From the NCBI GenBank assembly GCA_036426205.1, contig CM071567.1:290161141-290225140 (forward strand): DNA of 64,000 nucleotides. The letters run 5' to 3'. Position numbers and translations under genes: made by a program. The notes beneath the pieces are model-generated. The model saw nothing but the letters and a program-made list of their open reading frames with translations, searched no databases and was not told the origin of the DNA. Below, piece by piece: positions 35,431 to 44,830 of this stretch. This stretch comes from Ascaphus truei. Its lineage: Eukaryota; Chordata; Amphibia; Anura; Ascaphidae. Position 1 is the first letter of the stretch. Each line of letters starts with the position of its first letter.

Positions 35431-36179
35431 AACACAAAAAGAAAAATGGCGCTAACCTAAACCCACTACATGTAAAAAAGCAATTAATGATGAAAAAAAC
35501 CTATACTATACAAAATGGATAAATAAGAATGAGCAATAAATGAATAAAAAATATATATAATAATAAATGATAAAAGTCCAGAAAATATATAAAAAATACA
35601 AATCTGAAGAATACTCCAAATGCTATCCAAAAGAGTCTCTGATGAAGGGAACACCACTTCCTTGAAGATAAACAGGCGCACTCATAGCGTAAAAAAGTAT
35701 AACAAATAGTTTATGGAGTAAAAGATATGAAGAACACACTCACGAACATAACGGAATAAAAAGCAATTCTGAGTACAACTCAATCACCAGTCAGACCCAG
35801 GAACCAGGTATCGGGTGAATTCAGTGAAGTATCCGGTGTGGGTGAACTGCAGCAGCCTCAATAATAGCCTCCGAGTACCGGGGACGCCGCCTTCCTCCAA
35901 ATCCAGCGTCACAGCAGTGAGTTCTCAACTCCAAGTCACGCAAGAACTCGATGATGTCACAGGATACAAATGGAGACAGTCCCCACAAATGGAGACAGCA
36001 AATAACCGGCTGGGATCAGTGTATTCCAAATTAAAAGATATAGTCCCGTATATAGAATAGTGAGTGATATTGAATAAAACTGGACAATATCACATCCACA
36101 TGACACTCCCTACGCGTCTCGTCTCAAAAGACTTCATCAGGGGTTAATAGCATAGGTGTGAGACATAGTTTTATAGTGG
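35430..36179 (-). mobile_element. PLE terminal unit, copy 2
   Basis: A direct repeat of 33730-34519 with small deletions. The minus-strand 3' end reads AGCGCCATTTTTCTTTTTGT next to (TA)n. A hammerhead motif lies at 36108-36143. Upstream sequence continues to a (TA)n tract at 36384. Confidence 0.75.
36108..36143 (-). ncRNA. Type I hammerhead motif, one defect
   Basis: On the minus strand: stem I CCC/GGG, CTGATGA, A, GTCT-TTTG-AGAC, then GAGA in place of GAAA, and an intact self-complementary ACGCGT and A at the cleavage position. The defect differs from copy 1, so the parent probably had both GAAA and ACGCGT. Confidence 0.65.
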
Positions 36180-36381
36180 TTTAGACCAATCAAAACACAC
36201 AGAACCACTGATTGCTAATTGGATACAAGAGGTCTATAGGGAAATAATTTTAACCCCTATACTATCCAAAATGCAAGGGCTGAAATGAACATCAATACTA
36301 AAAGAAATACTACAATGAAATCCTATATACAACCAAATAAACACATTAATACAATACCATAATACCAATATACAAGTCAAT

Positions 36382-36383
<2 letters not shown>

Positions 36384-36429
<46 letters not shown>

Positions 36430-36570
36430 CATTTATACAATAAATTGAACCTAGTGTAGTTAATGTAATCAAGATATTTTTTTTTTGTTCATACAGGATT
36501 TGCACCTTGATTTACCTGACGGCGTGCCTTGTTCTCATTTATTCACTATATATATATATATATATATATA
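36384..36570. repeat. Two (TA)n tracts with short spacer
   Basis: TA repeats at 36384-36425 and 36547-36570. The spacer holds TTTTTTTTTTGTTC and GACGGCGTGCC. The second tract adjoins the 3' end of PLE-4. Confidence 0.9.
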
Positions 36571-36659
36571 GACGTGTGGTGACCAGGGGATCCTGATGAC
36601 CAATGAAGACAGCACACTGCAAGGTTGATAGCAAAATGTGTATTGTGGAACACAAGACC

Positions 36660-36699
36660 GCCAACGTTTCGGTCCTCACAACGGGACCTTCCTCAGGGC
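36660..36699 (-). ncRNA. Type I hammerhead motif with 5-bp stem II
   Basis: On the minus strand: stem I GCC/GGC, CTGAGGA, A, stem II GGTCC-CGTTGTGA-GGACC, GAAA, self-complementary ACGT and T before the predicted cut. All invariant core residues are present. The U at position 17 is permitted but usually slower than C. Confidence 0.75.
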
Positions 36700-38161
36700 T
36701 GTGCACAACAGACTGAAACAAGCACCCATATATACCCCTAAAAACATGCATGAAATCACCTGAAACCAATTACAGAAAATCCTAATTGCAATCCCAGGTA
36801 CAACCCACAACATGTCACAGCCAATCATGTATACTGATACTGACCAGCACCAATAAAACAACCTGATCTACACCTTTGTATATTTGGTCACATGTCACAG
36901 CGCACCCTGAGTGCGTCTTAGTAACCATGGCTACACATGCACATTGTTTAGTAAAAAGAGTACATGATTATATATCTAGATCTGAGTCAATATATATGCA
37001 ATAATAAAAATGCAATATTAAAAGAAACTGAACGCAATGGATTCTGGCAGATCCTGCTGTAATAACAGCCAGAAAACACTCATATGGCCTGCATGTGTAT
37101 TGTACTTAGTGCAGCCTGTCCGTGGAATAAGCCAACACGTCTTGGTTACTTACCCTGAGCTGCCCAATCATGTATCTTGCAGAGTGGAGGCAGAGAAGAG
37201 AGGAGGGGTGAATGGGGGCGCACGGCCGCTCGCTGTGTTACAGCGCTTGTGCGCAATGAACCCTTAGTGCCCGATCGTATACTGAGCAAAAAAAAGGGGG
37301 GGTTGAGGGGGAGGGCGCCGTGTATACTAAGTTGGTGTATACTCCCGCGAGTACGTTTGTATATACTCACGCGCGCCTGCGCAATGACACCCTGGCAACT
37401 CAGTCCTATCCCTAGCTACAGGTGGGAGGGGTATGCTTGAATGCGCACTGGATTAACTCATGCGCGCATGCGCAATGTAGGACCAATGACGCCAACGTGA
37501 CTCAATCAGAGGAGGGAGTGCCATACACAGAATGGGAGTAAGATCTGATGCACATGCGCCGTGTGTACTATAGCAACCCGCCAGCGTCCGTGCCAACCAT
37601 TAAGAAGGCACAGACGTGGTGGTACTCACTAATAAAGCCCATGCTGCGATTACAGTAATACATTAACCCACAGTGCAAAAGCGTTGAAAACAGAGAGGAC
37701 AGAAATAAACATCTACAAAGTGATACACCATCCAAGTCATGGCATTTGCCGCCCATTGAAGTATATATATGGGGGACTCTAATGCATAAGTGCCTAAAAC
37801 AAAAGCTGGATGATGAGTGCACTCACCATGTAATCTTCTATCAACCAGCAAAATTTAAATGCGAGCAGCAATGCTCCATGCATGTTATAGGATGATGTAA
37901 ATGTGGCTTAAAGAAATCTATCCATATAGTGAATCAATACATCCATGTCTGCCAGACATCCATGTCTGTCAATACGTTCAATGTCTGCCAGTCGGCTGTG
38001 TAGTAGTTGTACCAAAACATCAATCACCCAGTGATGTGAAACACATAAGGGTGAAAACGGTGAATAAAACATACAAGGAAAGAGGAGGGGAAGGAGGAAT
38101 TGGACATGACTATAGAATACGTACACTCTGAAAAAAATGAAAAAACATTCTACAGAACAAT

Positions 38162-41025
38162 TTACAAAAAACAGCCTAACTTCAAATCCTCATTGAGTCC
38201 ATATGGTGAAATGGTTTTGAGTTCATATATTAGTCTTGCTTCCTGTTGCAGAAGCATCTTGTTTCTGTCTCCACCACGAGGTGGTGGTTGCACCTGTAGG
38301 ATGGGCATACAACGCATAGTAGCTAAAGAGTGCCGCATTTCTTTGAAGTGCCTAGCAACCGGCAGATATTTGAGCTCAGTTTGATCATCCGTACTATTCA
38401 ATGCTTACCTAATTGTTGATCGGTGGATCGCAATTCTCTCCTTCAGCATACGCGTCGTTTTGCTCACGTAGCGAAGACCACAGGGGCACGTGATCATGTA
38501 CACGACAAAGCGGGACTCAAAATTTAGGAAATGCTAGATTTTGATTGGAGCCCCACTGTGCGGATGGGAATAACTGGAGCCCGTTTGCATGAAGCCGCAA
38601 TTTGTACACCCATGACAACGGTACGATCCTGGTTTTCTGTCCAGCCAAGTTTTGGTAGGTCCATATTTGTCCAGTGGATCCGCTTGCGTCAGCATATCAC
38701 CTAAATTGCGTCCCAGCTTATAGCAAAACAATGGGGGATCTTTGCAGATTTTTCCAATTCTGTTGTCATTGGCTAAGATATGCCAGTTCTTGTGTACGCT
38801 ACGTTTGATGCGGTTGGACGCCGTGCAGAAAGTGCTGACAAAATGACAACGTTGTTGAATAGGTTTGATGTTGTTTCATTGCAGCAAAGCCACTCTGTCA
38901 AGGCTTCTTACTTTCTCTAGGGCCTCACTGATGTCCTTGTGGTCATAGCCCCTAACTTGGAAACGTGCTGCCATGTCTGTAAGTGCCGGTTCCAGTTCAT
39001 CCGGATCAGAAATTATCCTCTTCACTCTCAGAAACTGTGAGAAGGGGAGTTCCCTCTTGAGAGGTGTTGGGTGGTGGCTAGTGGCATACAACAGCGTGTT
39101 TCTGTCTGCATCTTTGTGATAAAGCCTGGTAGCCAACCCACCGCCGGACCTGCACACTATGGTGTCCAAAAATGAAATCTCGGATTTGCTGAACTGTGCT
39201 GTGAACCTGATGGTAGATGGGATTTGATTCAAGTATTCAATGAATTCTAGGAGCGCACTCTCCGGCCCATCCCATATGAGAAAGATGTCATCTATGTATC
39301 TTAGATATTTCTTGATACAAACTGCATGTGGAGCATCATGCAAGATGTGCGTATGTTCATACACATCCATGAATAGATTAGCATAGGCTGGGGCCATATT
39401 GGACCCCATTGCGGTCCCGCTTAGCTGCAAATAGGTATTTCTCTCAAATCTGAAATAATTCTTGTTGAGGATGATTTCCATAAGCAACATCAAGAATTCC
39501 ACCGGTGGACCCTCATGTGTTGAAAAGGCCCCAAACTTGGATCTAACAGCATCCAGCCCCTCTTGGTGGGGTATATTGGTGTACAGACTACTGACGTCTA
39601 GAGTGACCAGAATATATTCCATTTCTTCCAATTTGATGTCTCCGATCTGTAAAATGAAATCCGTCGTGTCTTTAATAAAAGAGCTCATACCCATGACCAT
39701 AGGCTGGAGAAATAAATCAATGAATTGAGATAATGGATGGCATAGAGACCCTCTTGCGGAAATGATAGGTCTTCCAGGGGGATTCGTGGCTGATTTGTGT
39801 ATTTTAGGCAAGGTGTACAGAATTGGTATTCTTGGAAAGGGCTGTGTAAGAAATTTACCCGTTTCTTCAGAGATCCAGTTGTTCGAAACTCCCATCTGTA
39901 TGATCGAATCCACTTCCTTTTTAAACTCCACTGTGGGATCCCCTGGTAGGCGTCTATATATGTGGATGTGTTGGATAATTGATCCTCTATTTCCCTTTTA
40001 TAGTCCACATATTTGAGTAACACAATGCCACCCCCTTTGTCCGCTGCGCGGATGATGATATCTTTGTTTTTTCTAAGTGTGTCAATAGCAGCTTTTTCTT
40101 CTCGTGTGATGTTATAATAGCTGACTTTGTTGGTCTTGATATCAATGCCAGTTTCCTTATCTAAAACATTCATGAAAGCAGAAATACTATGGTTGTTTGT
40201 TTGAGGATCAAAATTGCTGCTGCATTTAAACGTGTTTGCCTTCACTGAGGTGCTGAGTGGGGGCTGTTTGATGAAAAAGTCCTTAAGCCTAAATTGTCTG
40301 TGGAACTTGTACATTTCAACTTCCCAGTTAAAGCTGCGTTGAACGTTAGTGGGTACAAAACTAAGGCCTTTATGGAGAACACTTAGCTGCGCCGCGGTTA
40401 GTGTAAAATCCGTAAGGTTGTAAATTACCGTGCTGGCTTGCGTCCGCGAGGTCCTCTGCCTCTCCTGTTTTCGCGCTCTGGATACCGCCGATTTTCTCCC
40501 ACCCCTCCTGGTGGGTCCCTTCCGTCTATGTCTGGAAATGGAGGTTTGGCGTGGCCGGCGTTCGCTGGACCTAAAAAATCACTTCCAGAGCCCTCTGTGT
40601 TATCTGAGAAGTCAGTGTCACTCATAGGGACACCTGATCTGTAGGCAGACTTCCTGGCACCAGTGGATTTATGTCTCTGTCCCCCACGACCTGCATTGGG
40701 TTCCCCTAGTCCTAGCAATCAGCGATAGACCTTGCGATCTTTGTAGTCAGCTTTAACAAGCCGCAGCTTTTCTTTCTTATACTTAATGAGAGTGTCCCTG
40801 TAATTGTCGATTGTGGTCTGAATCTTATCGGTCCAATCAGTGCTTGTATCGGCCGATAGCTTATCACCTTGCTTCCCCTGGATCAAATCAATTTCTTGTC
40901 TGATTTTTGCAATTTCCTTACTAGATTGCTCTATGACCAAAATCATAAGGTCACTAGAGCATTTATTCAGAATGGCAATCCATTTTTTGCAAAAAACAGA
41001 TAAAGAAAAGACTGCACCTCTCAGG
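38162..41025 (-). pseudogene. PLE-4 polyprotein: coiled coil, RT, GIY-YIG
   Basis: A nearly complete PLE protein with few lesions. It begins near 41025 or at ATG 40946 with a charged helical region (SKEIAKIRQEIDLIQGKQG), then an in-frame TGA at 40719-40721, a Gly/Arg-rich stretch and a frameshift near 40430. Next come LTDFTLTAAQLSVLHKGL and AADKGGGIVLLKYVDYK, and a frameshift at about 39930-39960. From 39931 to 38162 one frame runs through LPKIHKSATNPPGRPIIS, LDVSSLYTNIPHQEGLDAV, LQLSGTAMGSNMAPAYANLF, RYIDDIFLIW, a Cys-rich linker and the GIY-YIG core FVVYMITCPCGLRYVSKTT. That frame is cut by only three stops: TGA 38876-38878, TAG 38534-38536 and TAA 38405-38407. The second Tyr of YxG reads YVS, a mutated glycine. 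Confidence 0.92.
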
Positions 41026-41804
41026 TTCTATTCCTTTTGACACTTAGATACCAAATATCCTAAAAACTATTTAGATGTCAGCAGTAATTAATAATTAAGG
41101 AAAGATATATATCAAATTTAAAATACATACACACAAAAATAAAAAACACAATATAACTAGATTAGTGTGAGCTAGTGACTAAATAGTACACAAATGAAAA
41201 AATAAATGTATTTAAAAATATTGCAACCAATCAATACCACCAAAAAATATAAAAATCAATAAAAAACCATAATGATAACCATATGAAAAAATAGTCCTGT
41301 ATATAGTTAGAAAAATGATTGATGGTCCATGGATCTGGATCAGGCTGCTCTCTGCAAGGAACCAACGACCTCCCAGTAGATCTGCAAACAACAAGAAAGA
41401 AAGCGCCCGATCCTCGTGTAATATGAAAAATACACTTTTAATACAATATTAGGTCCAACAAATTTAATCTCACAAACAAATGTGAAATAAAAGCATGTCA
41501 TGAGTATACTCATTCGCCAACTGCACAATGCTACTGCTCTGCTCACACGCCACTCTTTTCCTCCGTGAAGTCCCAGCTCCTCTGAGCCACCGTCCAGCAG
41601 GGGCCTCAGAGACTGCGCAACCTCTCCCGATGTGACCCGGAAGTGCACCACTCTCACAGCAACTCCGGATGGGAGGAACTGGTATTGTGACCCCGTAGAG
41701 GTAAATGAAGGGGCAAAAGGTACACCAATGTGTAGCAGCGTTTGTGGAGTCCAAGCAGAACATGCGATTGAGTATATACAACTGTCAGTAACTCACACTA
41801 ACTT

Positions 41805-41845
41805 CCCAACGTGTTTCTTCACACTCACGGTGATTTCATCAGGGG
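41805..41845 (-). ncRNA. Type I hammerhead motif in PLE-4 leader
   Basis: On the minus strand: stem I CCC/GGG, CTGATGA, an AA spacer, stem II TCAC-CGTGAGT-GTGA, an A, GAAA, then CACGTT and the cut position. Stem II is offset by unpaired A residues on both sides and stem III is imperfect, so activity is uncertain. Confidence 0.55.
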
Positions 41846-42066
41846 ATATATGACGGATGTGCGTCATAGCTATTTATATGTGTGTATGCCAATCAGCCCC
41901 CTTCCTGGCCGATTTGTAATTAGTAAATCACATGTAAGTAATTAAACTAATAAACAAAGAAATACTGGTCTTAATCTAACCACATCAATGAGACCCTTAC
42001 AATAAAACCAACAACACTTGTTATACACAAGTATAAAATGAAGACAATTTTATATCTATACATTAA

Positions 42067-42072
<6 letters not shown>

Positions 42073-42120
<48 letters not shown>
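42073..42120. repeat. (TA)n microsatellite
   Basis: Pure TA repeat bordering PLE-4 on its 5' side. Confidence 0.95.
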
Positions 42121-42122
<2 letters not shown>

Positions 42123-43224
42123 GTACATATAAAAAATATATATATATATCTCTCAGATGATATGTAATGAATACATTCATTCTTGTCTGTAACAGGTTTA
42201 TATATGCATACTAACAATCTATACATGTATTGATATTAAAATACATGTTCCCCATATTAGTATATTTAGCCCATATTTGATCTTAATACTTGTTACACCA
42301 TATACAGACATGAATGCCTGCTTTTCATTGATCCTGCACTTAACTTGGAATAGCAATAATGAATATTTATTTATGTACATAAATGTTTGTTAATATAACC
42401 CTATATATTTGAGTTTAGTGTCAACCATATTATTGATCGACATTTCTCCCAAATATAGGCTACTATAGGATTATTCTATCATACAAAAATTATTTTAGAA
42501 GGAAGAAACATTGTAAAGACTATACTAGGTTGCATAGTGATTTGTAAGTATTTTGTGAATGGATAGTCTAACCATCTGATGTTTCTCTGCCATACCTGTA
42601 TTTTGCAAATATTAAGGAATTCATTTACTATATATCCCTCTTTTCAGCAGAAAAACCAAGAGAACAAGCAGACCTAGACTTTGTATCCCACAGTCACCTG
42701 CATTGTAAACTGAAAAGGATGTACCATATGGCTTCCGTGTCAGTGCCAACGACGAGTCCCTATTAATATAATAATACCTGTTAATAAATTTCCCAAATTA
42801 AATTATTGTGTTTGTGAAAATAATTATCAAAAAATGAAGTGTTATTGAAATATTTGGCTATAGTTATGTGAATGTGATAATCAAAGTGAATTTGAAAGAA
42901 TAAAAAATAATATATAAATGAAATATATAATATTGAATAACCATATATATGTATACCTATAACGTTATCTAATAAATGCCCATGAATGAACTTGTGTTGT
43001 ATCTAATTTTAATATATATATTGTGTGTAATATGTAATTTTAAATGGTGGATTGTCTCATCTTGCTGCAGGTAATGAAACTATTATGGTTCTTCCCCCTC
43101 ATACAGAGGTATTGGGAACAAATGCAGTGTAGTGTAGGACTTGCACTTATTATGGTTTACCTTGACGTTTGGTGTGCAAGCTTATGATGTTTTGGCCAAA
43201 ATCTCTAACTAAAAAACCATATTT
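42121..43224. other. AT-rich unassigned interval
   Basis: Very AT-rich DNA with no recognised coding motif. The end (43160-43215) has GCAAGCTTATGATGTTTTGG, related to the arm at 17548-17634. Confidence 0.5.
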
Positions 43225-43332
43225 ATTTTTGCCTCAATAACCATTTTTAACATGGTTCCCTATAGGCTTAAGCTTGCTGCATGGTCACAGCTTTGAGCAC
43301 AGCCAGGGTTAAGGTGCATACCCAGAAAACCA

Positions 43333-43377
43333 CCCACAGACAGCCGTTTCGACCTTGATGGGTCTCATCAGTGTGGG
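43333..43377 (-). ncRNA. Hammerhead ribozyme, minus-strand copy
   Basis: On the minus strand: stem I CCCACA/TGTGGG, CTGATGA, stem II GACC-CATCAA-GGTC, GAAA, then CGGCTGTC. Compared with the plus copies one stem III base is G instead of A, which still allows a G-U pair. The core is intact with a GTC cleavage triplet. Confidence 0.85.
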
Positions 43378-43652
43378 GTTGATTTTACTGGGAATGCAAG
43401 AGTGACACTGTGTGCTCATTTGCATGTCATTTCCCAGAATCCCTTGCTGCAGTGGAAGTGCTGTATGCTGGGTGATAATGGGGAAAGGCGGGGTTGCAGA
43501 CCTGCCTAAGACATGCAGATGAGCATACAGCTATATTTGCATTTTTGCTTTCCTGTGGAGGGTTTTTGTCACTTTTTTTACTCACATAACTTAACTCAGT
43601 ATTATGGTTTAGCCTATCCCATAGCCTCTCTTGCATTCCCAGTTAAATCAAC

Positions 43653-43697
43653 CCCACACTGATGAGACCCATCAAGGTCGAAACAGCTGTCTGTGGG
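43653..43697 (+). ncRNA. Hammerhead ribozyme directly upstream of ORF
   Basis: Complete type I layout: stem I CCCACA (43653-43658) with TGTGGG (43692-43697); CTGATGA (43659-43665); stem II GACC (43666-43669), loop CATCAA, GGTC (43676-43679); GAAA (43680-43683); and an eight-base self-complementary stem III spanning 43683-43690. Predicted cleavage follows C43691 in a GTC triplet. Every invariant core residue is present. Stem III has no loop, so it should work best as a dimer of two transcripts. The cut would leave a 5' end 18 nt before the ATG at 43710. Confidence 0.9.
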
Positions 43698-43709
43698 TGG
43701 ATCAAGAGG

Positions 43710-44244
43710 ATGGAGGTTGCCATGGAGCCCGCCGGGACCACCCTGCACAAGGAGAAGAAGAAGAAGACAAAGAAGGAGAAGCACACGTCACCCCCGGAGA
43801 CGGTCCACAGCAGCCAGGAGACGGATGGAGGAGGCCCAGCGGCAACCAACTCCAGCGGCTCAGGCGACGTTGCCACCCCCACTGCCAGCACAAGCAGCGG
43901 CGGCCCCAGCTCCAACCCTGGATCTGGGAGCAGCAGCAACAGGAGGATACCCCGCCTGGAACCCTGGATGAGGCAGACGGTGGTGATGCAGCTGAGGGAG
44001 GTCGACGGACAGCGCCCTCTATTGGACGCTGAGACCTTTGCCAAGGAGCTGGTGAGCAAAGCAGGCTTTACTCCGGACGAGATCCTGAGCATCCAGGACC
44101 TCAGGGGTGGCCTGTTTTTCGTCACCTTCGCCACGGTGGGAGCCTGCAGGAGGTACTGGGAGGCTTTCCAGACCCTGAAACAGGAGGTCCCCTTCTCAGA
44201 GTTCGACGTGAACTGCCCTATCCAGAGGGATGAGAAGAGGATCA
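43710..44244 (+). CDS. GC-rich ORF1/gag-like protein, cut by gap
   Basis: An open frame with a strong start context (A at -3, G at +4) at 43710 and a second good ATG at 43722. It has 178 codons before the gap and no stop. The first ~75 residues are low complexity: a Lys-rich patch (KEKKKKTKKEK), then Ser/Gly/Thr/Pro. From about residue 75 comes a structured region: RIPRLEPWMRQTVVMQLREV, FAKELVSKAGFTPDEILSIQ, GGLFFVTFATVGACRRYWEA and PFSEFDVNCPIQRDEKRI. The hydrophobic pattern looks like an RRM-type fold and recalls the N-terminal half of ZCCHC3-like, gag-like CCHC proteins abundant in frog assemblies. I hold that likeness weakly. Its base composition differs sharply from its flanks. Function unknown. 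Confidence 0.6.
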
Positions 44245-44351
44245 NNNNNNNNNNNNNNNNNNNNNNNNNNNNNNNNNNNNNNNNNNNNNNNNNNNNNNNN
44301 NNNNNNNNNNNNNNNNNNNNNNNNNNNNNNNNNNNNNNNNNNNNNNNNNNN
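44245..44351. other. Assembly gap (107 N)
   Basis: A run of N that truncates the ORF above and immediately precedes the second terminal unit. The real length of the missing sequence cannot be judged from here. Confidence 0.99.
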
Positions 44352-44507
44352 AGACCTGCCTAAGACATGCAGATGAGCATACAGCTATATTTGCATATTT
44401 GCTTTCCTGTGGAGGGTTTTTGTCACTTTTTTTACTCACCATAACTTAACTCAGTATTATGGTTTAGCCTATCCCATAGCCTCTCTTGCATTCCCAGTTA
44501 AATCAAC

Positions 44508-44552
44508 CCCACACTGATGAGACCCATCAAGGTCGAAACAGCTGTCTGTGGG
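44508..44552 (+). ncRNA. Hammerhead ribozyme, second plus copy
   Basis: Base-for-base the same motif as 43653-43697: CCCACA/TGTGGG, CTGATGA, GACC-CATCAA-GGTC, GAAA, self-complementary stem III and GTC cut after 44546. Downstream it runs into the unit's tail (TTTTCTGGGTATGCACCTTA) instead of an ORF. Confidence 0.9.
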
Positions 44553-44795
44553 TGGTTTTCTGGGTATGCACCTTAACCCTGGCTGTGTTCAAAGCTGTGA
44601 CCATGCAGCAAGCTTAAGCCTATAGGGAACCATGTTAAAAATGGTTATTGAGGCAAAAAGTGACACTGTGTGCTCATTTGCATGTCATTTCCCAGAATCC
44701 CTTGCTGCAGTGGAAGTGCTGTATGCTGGGTGATAATGGGGAAAGGCGGGGTTACAGACCTGCCTAAGACATGCAGATGAGCATACAGCTATATT

Positions 44796-44799
<4 letters not shown>

Positions 44800-44829
<30 letters not shown>
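44800..44829. repeat. (TA)n microsatellite at unit end
   Basis: The terminal unit ends TATATTTGCAT and passes directly into TA repeats, mirroring 34850-34875. Confidence 0.9.

Positions 44830-44830
<1 letters not shown>

Larger units (their letters stand above)
36571..42072 (-). mobile_element. PLE-4: near-complete Penelope-like element
   Basis: On the minus strand from high to low coordinate: a (TA)n border (42073), ribozyme-bearing leader (41845-41805), a leader or pseudo-LTR with the box GGGCGCTTTCTTTCTTGTTG near 41387-41408, the polyprotein (about 41025-38162), a long 3' UTR with CpG-rich segments (37100-37620), a second ribozyme (36699-36660) and a (TA)n border (36570). The limits are inferred from the TA tracts. 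The two ribozyme blocks differ in sequence, so this may be two nested elements rather than one. Confidence 0.65.
43225..44830 (+). mobile_element. Ribozyme-flanked composite element with ORF
   Basis: Left to right: an inverted fragment of the terminal unit (43225-43400, ribozyme on minus at 43333-43377); a plus-oriented terminal unit (43403-43697) ending in a ribozyme; a GC-rich ORF starting 12 nt after the ribozyme; an assembly gap (44245-44351); a second terminal unit (44352-44800) with its ribozyme; and (TA)n. The two plus units agree in layout: the CAGACCTGCCTAAGACATGC segment lies about 157 bp before each ribozyme. The right unit continues past the ribozyme into a tail that repeats the segment about 405 bp later. 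This is the pseudo-LTR, internal region, pseudo-LTR plan of PLEs, but no RT is visible. Confidence 0.7.

Noticed and set aside
35187..35522. 111-codon ORF including a Tyr-Ile run
   Set aside because: The run is the translation of a (TA)n microsatellite; no start context or domain.
43662..44363. 233-codon ORF through the gap starting inside the ribozyme
   Set aside because: The first Met lies in the hammerhead core and the end is run-through of N; only 43710-44244 is supported.
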